Assembly: GCA_027596195.1 (NCBI GenBank)
Contig: JADGJG010000740.1
Span: forward strand, 1-13,211
Direction of reading: 5' to 3'
Origin: Podochytrium sp. JEL0797
Lineage: Eukaryota; Chytridiomycota; Chytridiomycetes; Chytridiales; Chytriomycetaceae
DNA: 13,211 bases
Below the pieces are notes generated by a model that saw only the letters and a program-made list of their open reading frames with translations, was not told the DNA's origin and ran no database searches. Made by a program: the position numbers and the translations under genes. Positions within the stretch are counted from its first letter, which is position 1. Every line of letters starts with the position of its first letter. Positions 1-10,883 of the stretch are shown piece by piece.

Positions 1-794
1 GGCGGCGTGTGCTGCCCGCCGGCGGGGGGGCGGGGGCGGGGGGCGCCCCCGTTCGGGAGTGCCAATGAATTGGGGTTTAAAACGCTTTTGAGCTGCTGGC
101 AAGAAGCACAGGTTGACTCTTAATCTGTTGCGCAGCTAGCTGTGTTGCACTGAGGTTGTGGTGTCGAGCGAAATCTGGATGTGTAGGATTTCGCGAGGTG
201 TTGGTGTTTTTGCAAGGAAATGATCAGATTAAATTCATGTGGCAAATATGAGTTGAGAAGATAAAACACAAGTCCTGTCGACTCTCAACAGTCAAAACGG
301 AATTCGCGTCCCTCCTCGGCGCCAAGGTCAAAGGGCCATGTCAAAAAAACTCTGTGTACTTTTATGAAGGGAGGTAAGGCGTGGATGGCATGTTGGTCGG
401 GATTTGGGGGCTTTGTGAACAGGTGGAGGAGGTTGGGGAGGTGGTTGTGAAGCAGAATGCGGGGTGGGTGGATGGGTTGATGATGGGGGCTTGAGCTTGG
501 GAAATGCGGGTTTTTTTTTGCTGTGGTTACTTTTTGCTGCTTTTGTGTTTGAGAATATGAAATCCAGAAGGGGTGAGCGTGCTGTTTTGAGAAGACCAGC
601 GTGCCAAGCGCAGTAGCGCGCTAGATCCGCGGGGAAAAAAAAAAGCAGTGGATGAGGTTGTGACTGGTGAAGTTGAACGCAATAACGCATTAGGAAGGAT
701 GCATCATAAAACCATATTTGCATACTTGCAGAAAAAGAGAACAAGTCAAGAGAAAAAAAGAAACACATGAAACAACCCCCCCCCACCCTCCTCT
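1..794. other. Left flank with no confirmed gene
   Basis: All frames of the first 330 bases are broken by frequent stops. Bases 1-60 are almost pure G/C with long G runs, which looks like a poor-quality contig end. No tRNA or rRNA signature was found. From 690 down to 328 the minus strand has an ATG-started open frame of 120 codons coding a proline-, serine- and lysine-rich low-complexity peptide. It would start 105 bp past the TPS2 stop and is C-rich on its coding strand, like the first parts of real exons here. It matches no family I recognise and could simply be biased composition. No AATAAA on the minus strand marks the end of TPS2 here. There is a 10-bp palindrome at 614-623. Confidence 0.5.
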
Positions 795-3700
795 TCAACC
801 AACAACACACCTCCTCAAAATCTCCAACACATCCTCCACCCCACTCACATGCCACCTCGCATTACTACTCTTACTCCCCACAGTCACACTCAACACATAC
901 CTCTCCTTCTCCTTCTGATACGCGTCCTGCAACGACTGCACAACTCCAGGAACCGATCCCACATGTTGATGTAGATGTTGTTCGGTTGCACTTGAAGATG
1001 TGGGACAATCCAACTGATTGAGGTATTCAAACATGAATTCGTCGGCGCGGTCGTCTCCGATGCAGAGGATAAAGTCGAAACAGGTGGGAGGTTTGGAAGA
1101 GGATGTGGATGTGGGTTTGGTGGGAGTCAATGAAACAGCGGCAGGCGTGGCGACCGTCGCTTCAGGAATTGATTTTGGATTCTTGAGCAACTTTCCACTC
1201 GTCCCCGTCAACAAGGACGTTTTGGCGGACCCGAGTCCCGTCGGGGTCGGTGGAGGCGGGTACGGGAACGAACTCCGTTTGCTCAGTTTGCCTTGATAAT
1301 GGTGTTCGAGGATGCGTCCCACGATGCGACCCTTGTTGACATTGCGGGGTCCGATTTCAATCTTTTTCTTTTTCGAGAGGATTGTGATGGGGTATTGGGA
1401 GCCGAGGGCGTTTTGAATGTGGTTTTGGCATTCGAGGGCTTGCCAGGTGCCAAACGCCGAGTCGGCGCGCGAAAAGTGCCAGATGATGCTGATTTCGTTT
1501 TGTTGGATGCTTGAACCGGGGGTGCGACTGGGAACCCGCGTCGAGAAAAAAAAGTCAACAAACACCATCATCACGGCCCCCTCCTAAACAAACGCAAACC
1601 ATAAACAATGACTTACTCGGTATAATACTCAAAAATATCCACGACTTGTTTCCTCCACGACAAATCCTGATCCGTCAACATGGCGTGCCACTTGGTCTGG
1701 TTCGCGTACAGCACAAAACACCCATTCTCGGCGCACAACCCCACATTCGGGATCCCCACAAACTGAATCAAATCGCGTCTTCTGCGTCCACTCATGATGT
1801 AGACAAGGTTGCGCGGGTCCGCAGCGAGGGATTTGACGAGGGACACGACGGCGGGGTCCGTTTCGAGAAAGTCGGCGTCGCATTGGGTTGGGGGGAGGTG
1901 GGTTGAGATGGTTCCGTCGTGGTCGAGGAACTGAAAACTCGATTCAGCAAAGAGAAGGACAGATGTATGCAGGAGAAAACAACACGACTCACAAAGATCC
2001 GCTTTTTGGCCGCTTGCAGCGCCGGCAACACAATCTCGGGCGTCAACAGTGGAATATGCGACGTTTCCATCCTCTCGAGCTCTTCATGCACCTTGGGAAT
2101 CTCGCTGACGAACGTTTGCGCATAATTTTGAGCTGTGAACAAAAAACACATTGAGTCTCGTGCGAGCGAGCGACCCCCTCATACAAAACATGAGACTTAC
2201 CCGTATGGGTCGAAACATACGCATACAATTCACTCCACCGATTCCCCTTCTCCTCGTCTCCCATCGTCAAGGCTTCGTAAATCGCATCCGCCACTTCCTG
2301 TGTGTCCCACGGGTTCACACGCAATGCCGCGCCCAGACTCGTGTACGTTCCCGCAAACTCGCTGATAATCAATGGACTCTTTTTCTCCTCTTGGCAGACA
2401 ACGTATTCGTGGGAGGTGAGGTTCATGCCGTCGCGAAGGGAGGTGATGAGACAGGCATCGGCAATCTAAATAATTCGTTAACAAGCGTCTTTTGATTGAT
2501 ATAGGAAAAGACGTACCGAGAGAAGTGCAAGGTAATGGCTGAACGAAATGTTTTGCTGAAGGTAAACGACGGGCATGTACTCAATGGTTCCGAATTTGGC
2601 GTTGATGCGAGACACGATTTCGTTGACTTGGCTTTCGTTTTCGTTTTCTTCGGTTGTGGACAACGCGACTTGGATTAGAACGACCTGACAAAAAACGGAT
2701 GAGTCGACTTCTCCGGCTCAGTTCCCACGAGAAACCAAGAAATCACCTTGGACTGAAACTCCTTCCTCTCGTTCAAAAATGACTCAAACGCCAGCATCTT
2801 TTGGCGCACACCCTTGACCAAATCGTTCTTGTCGCGCCCAATCAACACCTTCTTTCCGGCATATTTCTCGCGCAACGAGTGAATCATTTCGAAGACCTCC
2901 GCGCGACATCGTTTCTCGTTCAATGCTTCGACATTGATTCCAATCGGGAAAATCCCAACTTTCACCGCCTTATTTTCGAGCTGAATTCCACGCGGAGTCG
3001 AATCGAGCGACAGCAACCGCGTGCACGTCATCAAAAAGTGTCTCAAGAACGAATACGTCTGGAACCCAACCAAATCCGCCCCCAAAATCCCCTCGAGAAT
3101 CTGTTTCCGCACATGCAAACAGCGAAAGATTTCTGAACTCGGGAACGGAATGTGCAGAAAGAAGCCGATCGTGGCGTCCGGGATCGCCTGACGCACCATT
3201 TGGGGGACAAGCATGAGGTGGTAGTCGTTGACCCAAACAATGTCGTCGGGCTTGTGGTTTGCAATGATCACGTTGGCGAATTTTCTGTTTACGGCCACGT
3301 ATTGTTTCCAGGAGCGTTCTTCGAAGGCGCGACCTTTAGGATAGTCTGGGAGCTGGTAGTGGAAGGGCCTCCATAAGATCTAGCATTCAGAAGGGGTCAG
3401 TTTGAATGCATTGCATTTGGGCGCCCACGTGAATATGAGTGCCACCGGAGATAACAACAGGCGCACCTGCTTGCAGAACTGCGAATAGTGGCCGTCAATC
3501 TCGTCCTCGGTCAGGAATACAGCCAGACAGCATCGTCCACCGTCCCAGATGGCTGTGGAAACATGGGCTTTCGTGGAGTCGCTCCAGTGGTCGTTGGGGA
3601 GCATCGACAACGCGCCCACATAGACGCGGTTGGCGAGAAGAGAAGGTTCGTCGGGGGAATCCGCGGAGGGAGCCGTTTGGCGGCCGGATTCGACGGCGTT

Positions 3701-4004
3701 TTGGAGTCTAAGTGGGGTGAGAAAACGGATGCAAATAGCACCTTGTTACTTACCCAATGTTGCCCAGACCCGACTGCTCAATGACAATGTGCTGCTCGTT
3801 CTCGCTTTGACCCAGACCCAGGGCAGCGATCGAATGCGCCGAGAGTCGCTTCGTACGCAGCGTGGGAAACAGGGCCGTGGGCGACTTTGGCTCCGTGGGC
3901 GAGGGAGAAGAGGCAGTCGGTGAGAAGGGGTCGCAGGGGAGGGGCGTGGTGGCCGTGAGGGGCAGGAACAGAGACACCACGAGAACACGCGGGGTCTGTG
4001 CCAT
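795..4004 (-). CDS. TPS2: Trehalose-6-phosphate phosphatase with synthase-like N-terminal domain (Tps2 type)
   Basis: Predicted 914 aa, exons 4004-3754, 3707-3467, 3379-2747, 2684-2517, 2465-2201, 2132-1993, 1930-1617 and 1527-795; introns 46-89 nt. Residues about 5-565 are a GT20 trehalose-phosphate synthase fold: VNDYHLMLVP (Asp216), FFLHIPFPSSEIFR (His240), VGFQTYSFLRHF, FPIGINVE, LRDGMNLTSHEY (Asp443), and Tyr158/Trp167 at the usual nine-residue spacing. The N-terminal Asn-Arg of active synthases is Leu12-Phe13 and the substrate arginine before KG is Lys348, so synthase activity is doubtful. Residues 567-914 are a HAD phosphatase: FLDHDGT (Asp569, Asp571), Ser613 in MSGR, Lys736 in NVNKG, and GDDRADE (Asp829, Asp830). 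This is complete for converting trehalose-6-phosphate to trehalose in the cytosolic TPS complex. Yeast Tps2 is about the same length. A Pro/Ser/Thr insert occupies about 748-820. Tsl1/Tps3-type regulatory subunits are less likely because those lose the phosphatase aspartates. Confidence 0.92.
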
Positions 4005-4141
4005 TTTGGGGAGTGTTTTTTATTTGTTTTTTAATCTTCTTTTATTTCGATAATTAAAAGCATGAGAGGAAGTGAGTTAATTAGGTAAACATGGATTAGA
4101 AATAGTTCACAAACGCGAAGAAACAAAAAGAAACAAAAAAC
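4005..4141. promoter_or_regulatory. Divergent promoter between TPS2 and symplekin genes
   Basis: These 137 bases separate the two ATGs of the head-to-head genes and must hold both 5' leaders and core promoters. The sequence is markedly A/T-rich, with T runs on the TPS2 side and A-rich AAACAAAAAGAAACAAAAAAC immediately before the symplekin ATG. No clear TATA box is placed relative to a known start. Two tiny open frames precede symplekin: 4062-4088 (8 codons plus stop) and 4091-4099 (ATG GAT TAG). Whether they lie in the mRNA depends on the unmapped transcription start. Confidence 0.6.
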
Positions 4142-7100
4142 ATGTCCACCTGGACTGCCCAGACACACGCAGCCCTGCGGCAGAGTTCGTATGCGATGCT
4201 CTCCGTGTCAGTGGGCCAGATTGTGCAGCACGCGCTGTCGCTGGGCACGGACACTGCCAAGGCCGAGCTGGTTTCGCTGCTTGTCGACGACTGCTGTGGG
4301 GATCCGCTGATGCCTGCGGGCGTGCTGGTGTCGGGTAGCTAGCTATTGCCTGCTGTAAGCTACACCTAGCTTACTCTCCTTCTCAGTCCTCGCGCCCGTC
4401 ATCGACACCCTCGTGTTCCTGCTCGCGGACCCCGCAATCCCCGTGCTCAAACGCACCGTGCGCGCCGCAACCTCCTTCTACCGCACCGCATACAAGACAA
4501 TGTACGCGCTACTCCTACTCGCGCATTACTGACCGTGTCTCCCACAGCGCAACAATCCCCCTCATCGAAGTCGCGACCTGGATCAAGCTGTGCCAGCTCA
4601 AAACAGCGTGCAAAACGTTCTTCAACCATCCCAACATTGGCCTAAGGTCAAATGCAATCAAGTTCTACCAGACCATCGTGCTGGTCCATTCGCATCTGCC
4701 CATGAATTCAGAGCCAGGGGTGCGTGTTGTTGAGTATGGCGAAACTGAGACTGACGCTTATTTGCCAGGATGTTTCTCTTGAGCTGATCCAGCCCAACCA
4801 TCCGTACTTATTCCCTAAAGACCTTCAACGCGAGTCGGTCGAAGCATTCACGGCTCTGATTGCGACTCTGAACGAAAACTGGTATGAATTGTTCGCGCAG
4901 TCACACAAAATCATCTCACGCCATCAAACAGCCCAGGTGCCATCGTCACAGCCACCATCTCTGCCCTCTTCCCCATCATCAAAACTCGGCCCGTATATAG
5001 CGCCACGGCCGTACAATCCCTCATCCAATGGATCCGCACGCCTCCGCCGCACCTCTCCCAACTCCAAATCAAAAACGTGCAACGCTCGATCCGAAACGAA
5101 TTCCTCGCCATCCTGAGCACAAAACTGCCCGAAGTCTCGCAATTCGTACCCGTGATTACAGAAATTTTGGTTGGAATGGGAGTCAAGGGATACGAGATTT
5201 CAACGCGCGTGAAGGCAAGGGATCAGGGAGCCAAGAGGGTTCTTTTGGATGAGGACGTTCCTGCGGGGCAACCTGCCGCTGCGCCAATGGCAGCGTTTGA
5301 CGTGCAAAGTGTTCCCATCAACCTCGCAGTCGATCTCGTGATTCAAGTCATGAACATGACACCGCCAAACCTCTGGATCGAGCGACTCGCGCAGTTTGGA
5401 CAAACTCTCCTCGTCCAAGAACAGCAGCAACAGCAACAACTTCTCGCCGAAGCAGCCAAGAAGCGGGACCCACGCATGATGAAAAATGAACCCGAAGATT
5501 CCGTTGCGGGACCGTCCACTACACCCGCCCCTCCTCTCGCCACTCCTCAAAACCCGCTCGACCTCCTCTCTCAGCTCCAAACCTTGCACCAAATCAAATC
5601 CGAACCTACTGCGGACTCGACAATCTTCCAACACCAACAACCCACCGCACCTGTCCCACAACAACCACAACTCCCCGCCGCGACCACTGTGGAACCCGCT
5701 TTCGACCCCACCCTCATCCCGCTCCCCGAAATGTCACCCGAAGACAAACGCGCGACTTGGAAACACGCATTCACGCGCATTCTGGACCTCGAGCCTTACT
5801 TCTCCACTACGAACCCTGCCGCTGCAGAGTCCAATACAACCGCGGTCGGGGTCAGTGTGAATCCTTTGGAGAGCGTCACGGCGGCGCGAACCGGGTGGAT
5901 GTTGTTACTTGTGAGACTGTTGACTGTTGGGAATGGGATTGTGGATGTGGAGTGGAAGGAACAGGTTGCGGAGATGAGGCAGGAGTTGGAGCAGTTTGTG
6001 GTGGATGGGTTCAAGGTGCGGTATGAGTTGGCGGTGTTGTGGTTGCATGAGGAGTATCATTTGGGGTTGATGGAAGAGATGAAGAATAAGAAGAAGGTGG
6101 TGGTTAAAGTGGATGCGGAGGGAGACGAGGCGATGCAGGAAGGGGGGGATGGGGAGGAAGTGAAACCGTTCAAGGTGTATGAAGAGTTGTTTCATTTGTT
6201 TTTACATGCGTTGAAAGGTCCTGCGCGGGTTGAAGGGAAGGAGGAAGGGGTGAAGGGGTTGGACCCGAAGGATCGCATGTTCACCAAGTTTTTAATTGAT
6301 GTTCCCGTGTTGACGACTGACGCGGTGGAGGGGGTCGTCAAAAGTTATTGCGAGGATCCTGAAAGGTTTGAGCTATTTCAATTTACAGCGCTTGTTGTTT
6401 GTTTTCTTTGATTCTGACACGTCGAAATTAGAATGCTTCTCGGATTCTCCACCCTTCGCGATCTCATCCTCCTCCGACCCGCCGTCCGCGACTCCTGCCT
6501 CCACATTCTCCTCGCGTATTGCATCCACACGGACAAAATCATTCGTTCGAACGCGATTCTCCTAGCGCGACGATGGATCTCCCCAGATCATCCCGTTCTC
6601 GGGCCTTTGGTGGAAAAGTACGCGACTGATACGTTGTTGAAGTTGTGTGGTCCCCCGGAAGAGGAGGATGAGGAAGAAGAGGGCGGGAGTGGAGTCGCGT
6701 GGGAAGAGATTGATGCGATTCGTCACTTTGAGTTGTATTTCGCGTTGTCGAGCAAGAAGCATTCGTTGCTGTCCACGTGAGTATACGCCTTTTTTGTACT
6801 TGTTTCGACAATGCTATTTTTGCGTATTCGCTGACTTCAACCAACCAACAGGGTCTTCACTTCGTTTGACAAATTCATGCCCGAAGTCGCCACCACGATT
6901 CTCCAACAAATCGACCCACTGATTCGATCCATGGCGAGCGCGGTTACAGTCATTTGTGGGATCCTGCTCACGTTTCCCAAGGGCGCTGAACCCCTCGTGC
7001 GCAAAGTCGTGGACATTTTGACGGAACGGGAGCCCGTGAATCCCGAGATTGTGGTCACGGTTGTGGAGTTGGTGGAGGAACATGGGTTGGATGGGACGTG

Positions 7101-7968
7101 GATCTTGAGGGTTGTTTCGGGATTGAACAGGGTTAGTGGATTTGTGTGGATTCGAATTTTTTGCTTGTTTCTGACTTGCTTGACCGCACCTTCCTCCAGC
7201 AACAAGTCCTCCACTTCCTTCCGAAACTCATCTCCCTCCTTGACGGTTCCGAAGCGCGCGAACGTCTTGTTGAAACGGGACTTTTCAAAGTCATCGCCTC
7301 TGACCAAGACCTGATCCCTTCCGTCGTGATTGTCCCCAAAGCTCCTGCTGAATTGGAGAAGAAGGCGAACCCGGCCGAAATTTTGATTGCGATTCACAAT
7401 ATGGAGGGAACTGTTGATTTGAAGCTCTGTTTGGAAGGAACCAAGTTGTGCATCAAACATCCGGAAGTGTATAAGCAAGAGGTGTTGGCGATTGTGATTC
7501 AGCAGTTGGTGGATCAGCAAAAGATTCCGACATTGTTGTGAGTTATTTGGTTTCTGGGTGTGATTTTCGATTCCGTTTATTAACCGCACTTTCCCTTCTC
7601 CCCCCCATAGCATGAGAACCGTTCTCGAAAGCGTCAAACTGTACCCCACCCTCGCCACCTTCATCAACGGCATCCTAACACGTCTCATCTCCAAACGCGT
7701 ATGGGTCAACACGAACCTCTGGAAAGGATTCGTGATTTGCTGCAAACTCACTGCCCCGACCTCTTTCGGCGTCATCATCACGCTGCCCAAACCGCAGCTC
7801 GAGGATATCCTGAACAAGGAGCCTGGCTTGAAACCTGGATTGTACGAGTATTGTTTGGGATTGCCGACGGCGATGCGGTCGAGGGTGAAGGGGTTGTTGC
7901 CCATGTTGGAGGATCCGCATTCTGTGCAGTTGCAGCAGCAGCAGCAACAGCAGTTTCAATATGCTTGA
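4142..7968 (+). CDS. SYMPK: Symplekin, scaffold of the mRNA cleavage/polyadenylation complex
   Basis: Predicted 1115 aa, exons 4142-4334, 4387-4501, 4548-4719, 4769-4881, 4932-6365, 6432-6776, 6852-7131, 7200-7537 and 7611-7968; introns 46-75 nt, all phases consistent. Residues 1 to about 330 form helical HEAT-like repeats, as in the Ssu72-binding N-terminus of symplekin/Pta1. About 355-480 is a Gln/Pro-rich linker with a poly-Gln run and a KKRDPRM motif. The segment after YCEDPER, including GFSTLRDLILLRP, and the last 320 residues match the conserved symplekin C-terminal domain, with MRTVLESVKLYPTLATFI, LISKRVW, LWKGFVICC and LPKPQLEDIL. In animals symplekin scaffolds CPSF and CstF and serves histone pre-mRNA processing. 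The acidic patch at about 740-755 and a Gln tail at the C-terminus are low complexity. Human symplekin is slightly longer (about 1270 aa). The first exons are less conserved and so less certain. Confidence 0.92.
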
Positions 7969-7993
7969 TGGGAGAAGTAAATCTTTATTTTAA

Positions 7994-7999
7994 AATAAA
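7994..7999 (+). terminator. AATAAA poly(A) signal of the symplekin gene
   Basis: A perfect AATAAA lies 25 bases past the symplekin stop, in an A/T-rich patch. It ends two bases before the ATG of the next gene at 8002, so cleavage at the usual 10-30 bases downstream would fall inside the first coding exon of the FAM135 gene. Confidence 0.6.
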
Positions 8000-8001
8000 A
8001 A

Positions 8002-10883
8002 ATGCTTGTGACGAAAAAGGTAGATCTTCTCGTTTCGGTTGGGGAGTTTCTCAATGTCGACGTGTTCCGAAGGGGGTTTGTGGCCTGTTTTTGTGGTTTT
8101 GCGCTGGAAGAGACGTGAAACTCAACGTCGATTAGGTTTTATCAGCTAAAGCTGAGAGCGTATTGTGGATCCGAGGAAGGCAAGACCCGGCAAGACGCGA
8201 TTCCAATATCAATTGTCGGTATACAGAGTGAGAGAATGTTTACAACAGTGTTCATAATCTGTGTGGCTGATTCAGAAGATTGTAATAAGGTGCGAGCAGT
8301 TCCGCATGCAAGATTGCCGCGTCGATCCGAACAGTGGAAAACTGCCCTCGCGGTCACACTTGCACATGGCATTGCGCTTCTCAGGTATTCTATAACTCAG
8401 CATCATAAATGGAGACTCAATACACCCAAACAGCAACACGTGTTTAGCACGCCCGTCTTTCGCATCGAAACGAGAAACGAAACCGTGCCACTCCATTCTG
8501 GCGTCACATTCTCGATCGAGATGCCCACCATTGTGAACGAAAGCAACAAGAGCAGTGTTTACTTGGAAGTTGATTTGTATTTCGCGGATATCGAACGGAG
8601 GTTAGTTGCTCTGGGGTGGATCGCCTCGCAACTCAATGAAAATCTCTGCCCAGCGACATCCTCCAATCCGAAGACGACCTCAAATTCAAACAATCGCGTC
8701 GCTTCAAACTCGAAAGCATCTTTGACAAGGACCATTATCTCAGTCTTCCCGTCATCAATTCGCATTCAATGGTTCAATTCGATGGTATCTTTTGGGCTTC
8801 CTGTGATTTGGTTGTATCGGCTGCATCGACGGGGTGTGTTTTTAAACCTCATAAGGAAGATCAGGAAGTGGGGATGAAAAGTAAACAAAATTCTGGGACG
8901 TTGTTGGATTGGGTGTCGGGGGGAGTTGTGGGTTTTGGGGGTGGCTTGTTTCCAGAAACGGCAGAGGTAAAAACTGCATTCCACGCATGTAATTCTGATT
9001 TTCAAAAAATGTGTCAGGCTTCCGCCACCCCAACCTTGCTCAAAACTCTTCTCTTATCCTGTCTCCACGGCCTCCGCGAACTCCAAGAAGCCATCGAAGC
9101 CGCCACCAAGTTCTCCACAAACTCAATCACCCCCGAATCACTCCAATCTCCCACCACTGCGCGAGACAGCGTTCAAACCATGTTGTATTCGAGTTTATCC
9201 AAATACCGAATCATGTCGGACGCGAAAATTGTTGGTTTAGTGGCCAACTGTTTGATGTCGGCAACAAAAGAAGTGCACAAGAGTTTGGATGATGGTGATC
9301 TCCTGGATGTCATGTTTGAGTGTGGGACGCTGATTGACGAGTTTATCGAAGCGAGTCGAGGGGAGGAAGTGGTGGCGGGATTGATTCGCGTTGTGGAGTT
9401 GGTGTCTTCCAAGATTCAGTGTGTTTGGATGATTTTCACTTCGGAAGGGGTTTTGGAGGCGGAGAAATTGAAAATGGTGCGGCTTCTTGGGACCAAGAAA
9501 AAACTGTTATCGTCGGCACTGTTTTTGACGAGTGCTCCGAATTCGACGTACCGGGAATATAGCGCATCTTTAGCAAGGTATGTTTGGAATGGTTGCTTCA
9601 TTTTTCGGGTAAACAGATTGAATCCAGAACGCGCGAACTCCAAGAATCGAAAAATCTGCTCTCTCTATGCCAGCAAAACGACGATTTCTTCACTCCAGTG
9701 ATAGTTTCGCGCGAAATATTATCTGGCAATGGATTAAACGACGACCAAACCGAATCAAGCGTCACAGCCGCAGCCGTAGTTGGTCTTTCAGACCTATTCG
9801 AAACAGCCCAATCCTCCCTCCTCGAATCTGAAAAACGAGAATCATTTCATTCCCTGGGCTCTCTCTTCAAAAAATCAGGCTTCAACCAGCCAAAACATTT
9901 GATCGTATTCGTTCACGGGCTCATGGGAAGTTCGTTCGATTTCCGAATTTATCGCAACCAAATCATGCACACGTTGCGGTGCTTGTCAATGGAGGAAACA
10001 AATCATGAGTATTTGATGTCGGACGTGAACGAAGAGGATACAATGAATGATATCGAAGTGCTCGCGGATCGATTGGTTTCCGAGATTGTCGCCTTTATTC
10101 GCGAACAGAGAATCCAAGTCGTGAGTGAAAATGCCAAAGGAAAAACTTTGTCATACAATGCTAACCAAAGCAAACAAATTCCTACGGCGGAAAATCTCAG
10201 GACCGCATCAGCTTTGTTTGTCACTCACTCGGAGGTCTAATCGCGCGATGTGCGATCCAAAACGCTGCCATGGACCCCTTCCGATCGAAATTCGACACGT
10301 TTATCAGCTTGTCTTCGCCGCACTTGTCTCTCTATTTTCACGGAAACACGCTCGTGGGTTCTGCATTACGATTGTTCAAGTTTGTGGGGAAATCGCAATG
10401 CATTGATCAAATGAATTTGAGGGACAAGAGCAACCCACGGTCTTGCTTGGTTTACAAGCTTGCTGTTGGAGAAGATAATGGGTTGTTCAAGTTTCGTAAA
10501 GTGAAATTCTTTGGTGCACCACAAGGTTTGGGACAATTTTTTTGGCTACTCCTTGTGAATGAGGTAGACTAACGAATGTGGCAGATGGATACGTTCCGAT
10601 TACTTCTTCGCTTGTAAATATGCCCGATTTGATGGCGAAAAAGGAGGCTGCGGGTGGACAAGGCACGGACTACGCAACAATGCTCGACGCGTTTATTGAA
10701 ATGTCTGACAAGATGAACAGTATTCCAAACTTGGAAAAGTACTCTGTTTGGTTTGGTAGTGCGATGAGTACCTCCGTCAGCGGAGCGATTGACGATGTGA
10801 TTGGACGAAAGGCGCATATCGCCATGTTGACGGATTTGGCGCTGATGCAGATTCTGATTTTGTTAAACTGCGTTCATATATAA
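8002..10883 (+). CDS. FAM135: FAM135-family protein with DUF676 serine-hydrolase (lipase-like) domain
   Basis: Predicted 826 aa, exons 8002-8075, 8136-8227, 8276-8600, 8654-8966, 9018-9577, 9628-10120, 10201-10525 and 10585-10883. The N-terminus, EFLNVDVFRRGFYQLKLRA, and the strand-rich stretch with FSTPVFRIETRNETVPL match the DUF3657 region of animal and plant FAM135. From about 543 the alpha/beta-hydrolase begins: HLIVFVHGLMGSS (His551-Gly552), then the nucleophile elbow CHSLGG (Ser628), DGYVP (Asp728) and GRKAHIAML (His805), a complete Ser-Asp-His set. Position 626 is Cys where the family normally has Gly. ATG 8002 is the first in-frame ATG after a stop at 7996. An alternative start at 7968 with a 43-nt intron (7977-8019) also reads VDLLVSV but needs an unusual AAG acceptor. 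Introns 8228-8275 and 8967-9017 are stop-free multiples of three and may be retained. The region between residues 55 and 100 is poorly conserved. The natural substrate is unknown. Confidence 0.87.

Noticed and set aside
1..60. G/C-rich start as a possible rRNA, CpG island or terminator hairpin
   Set aside because: The bases are irregular G and C runs without a conserved rRNA motif; a low-quality contig end explains them better.
175..195. Minus-strand peptide REILHIQ, resembling the beta-tubulin N-terminus
   Set aside because: No ATG precedes it, no GT donor follows it, and no other tubulin motif such as GQCGNQIG is found nearby; a seven-residue chance match is likely.
5200..5670. 156-codon minus-strand frame inside symplekin
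   Set aside because: It is the antisense of the Gln/Pro-rich linker of symplekin and its leucine-rich product reflects CAG/CAA repeats read backwards.
6837..7904. 355-codon antisense open frame on the minus strand
   Set aside because: It runs antisense across three conserved symplekin exons and two introns and has no recognisable domain; the codon bias of symplekin leaves the opposite strand short of stops.
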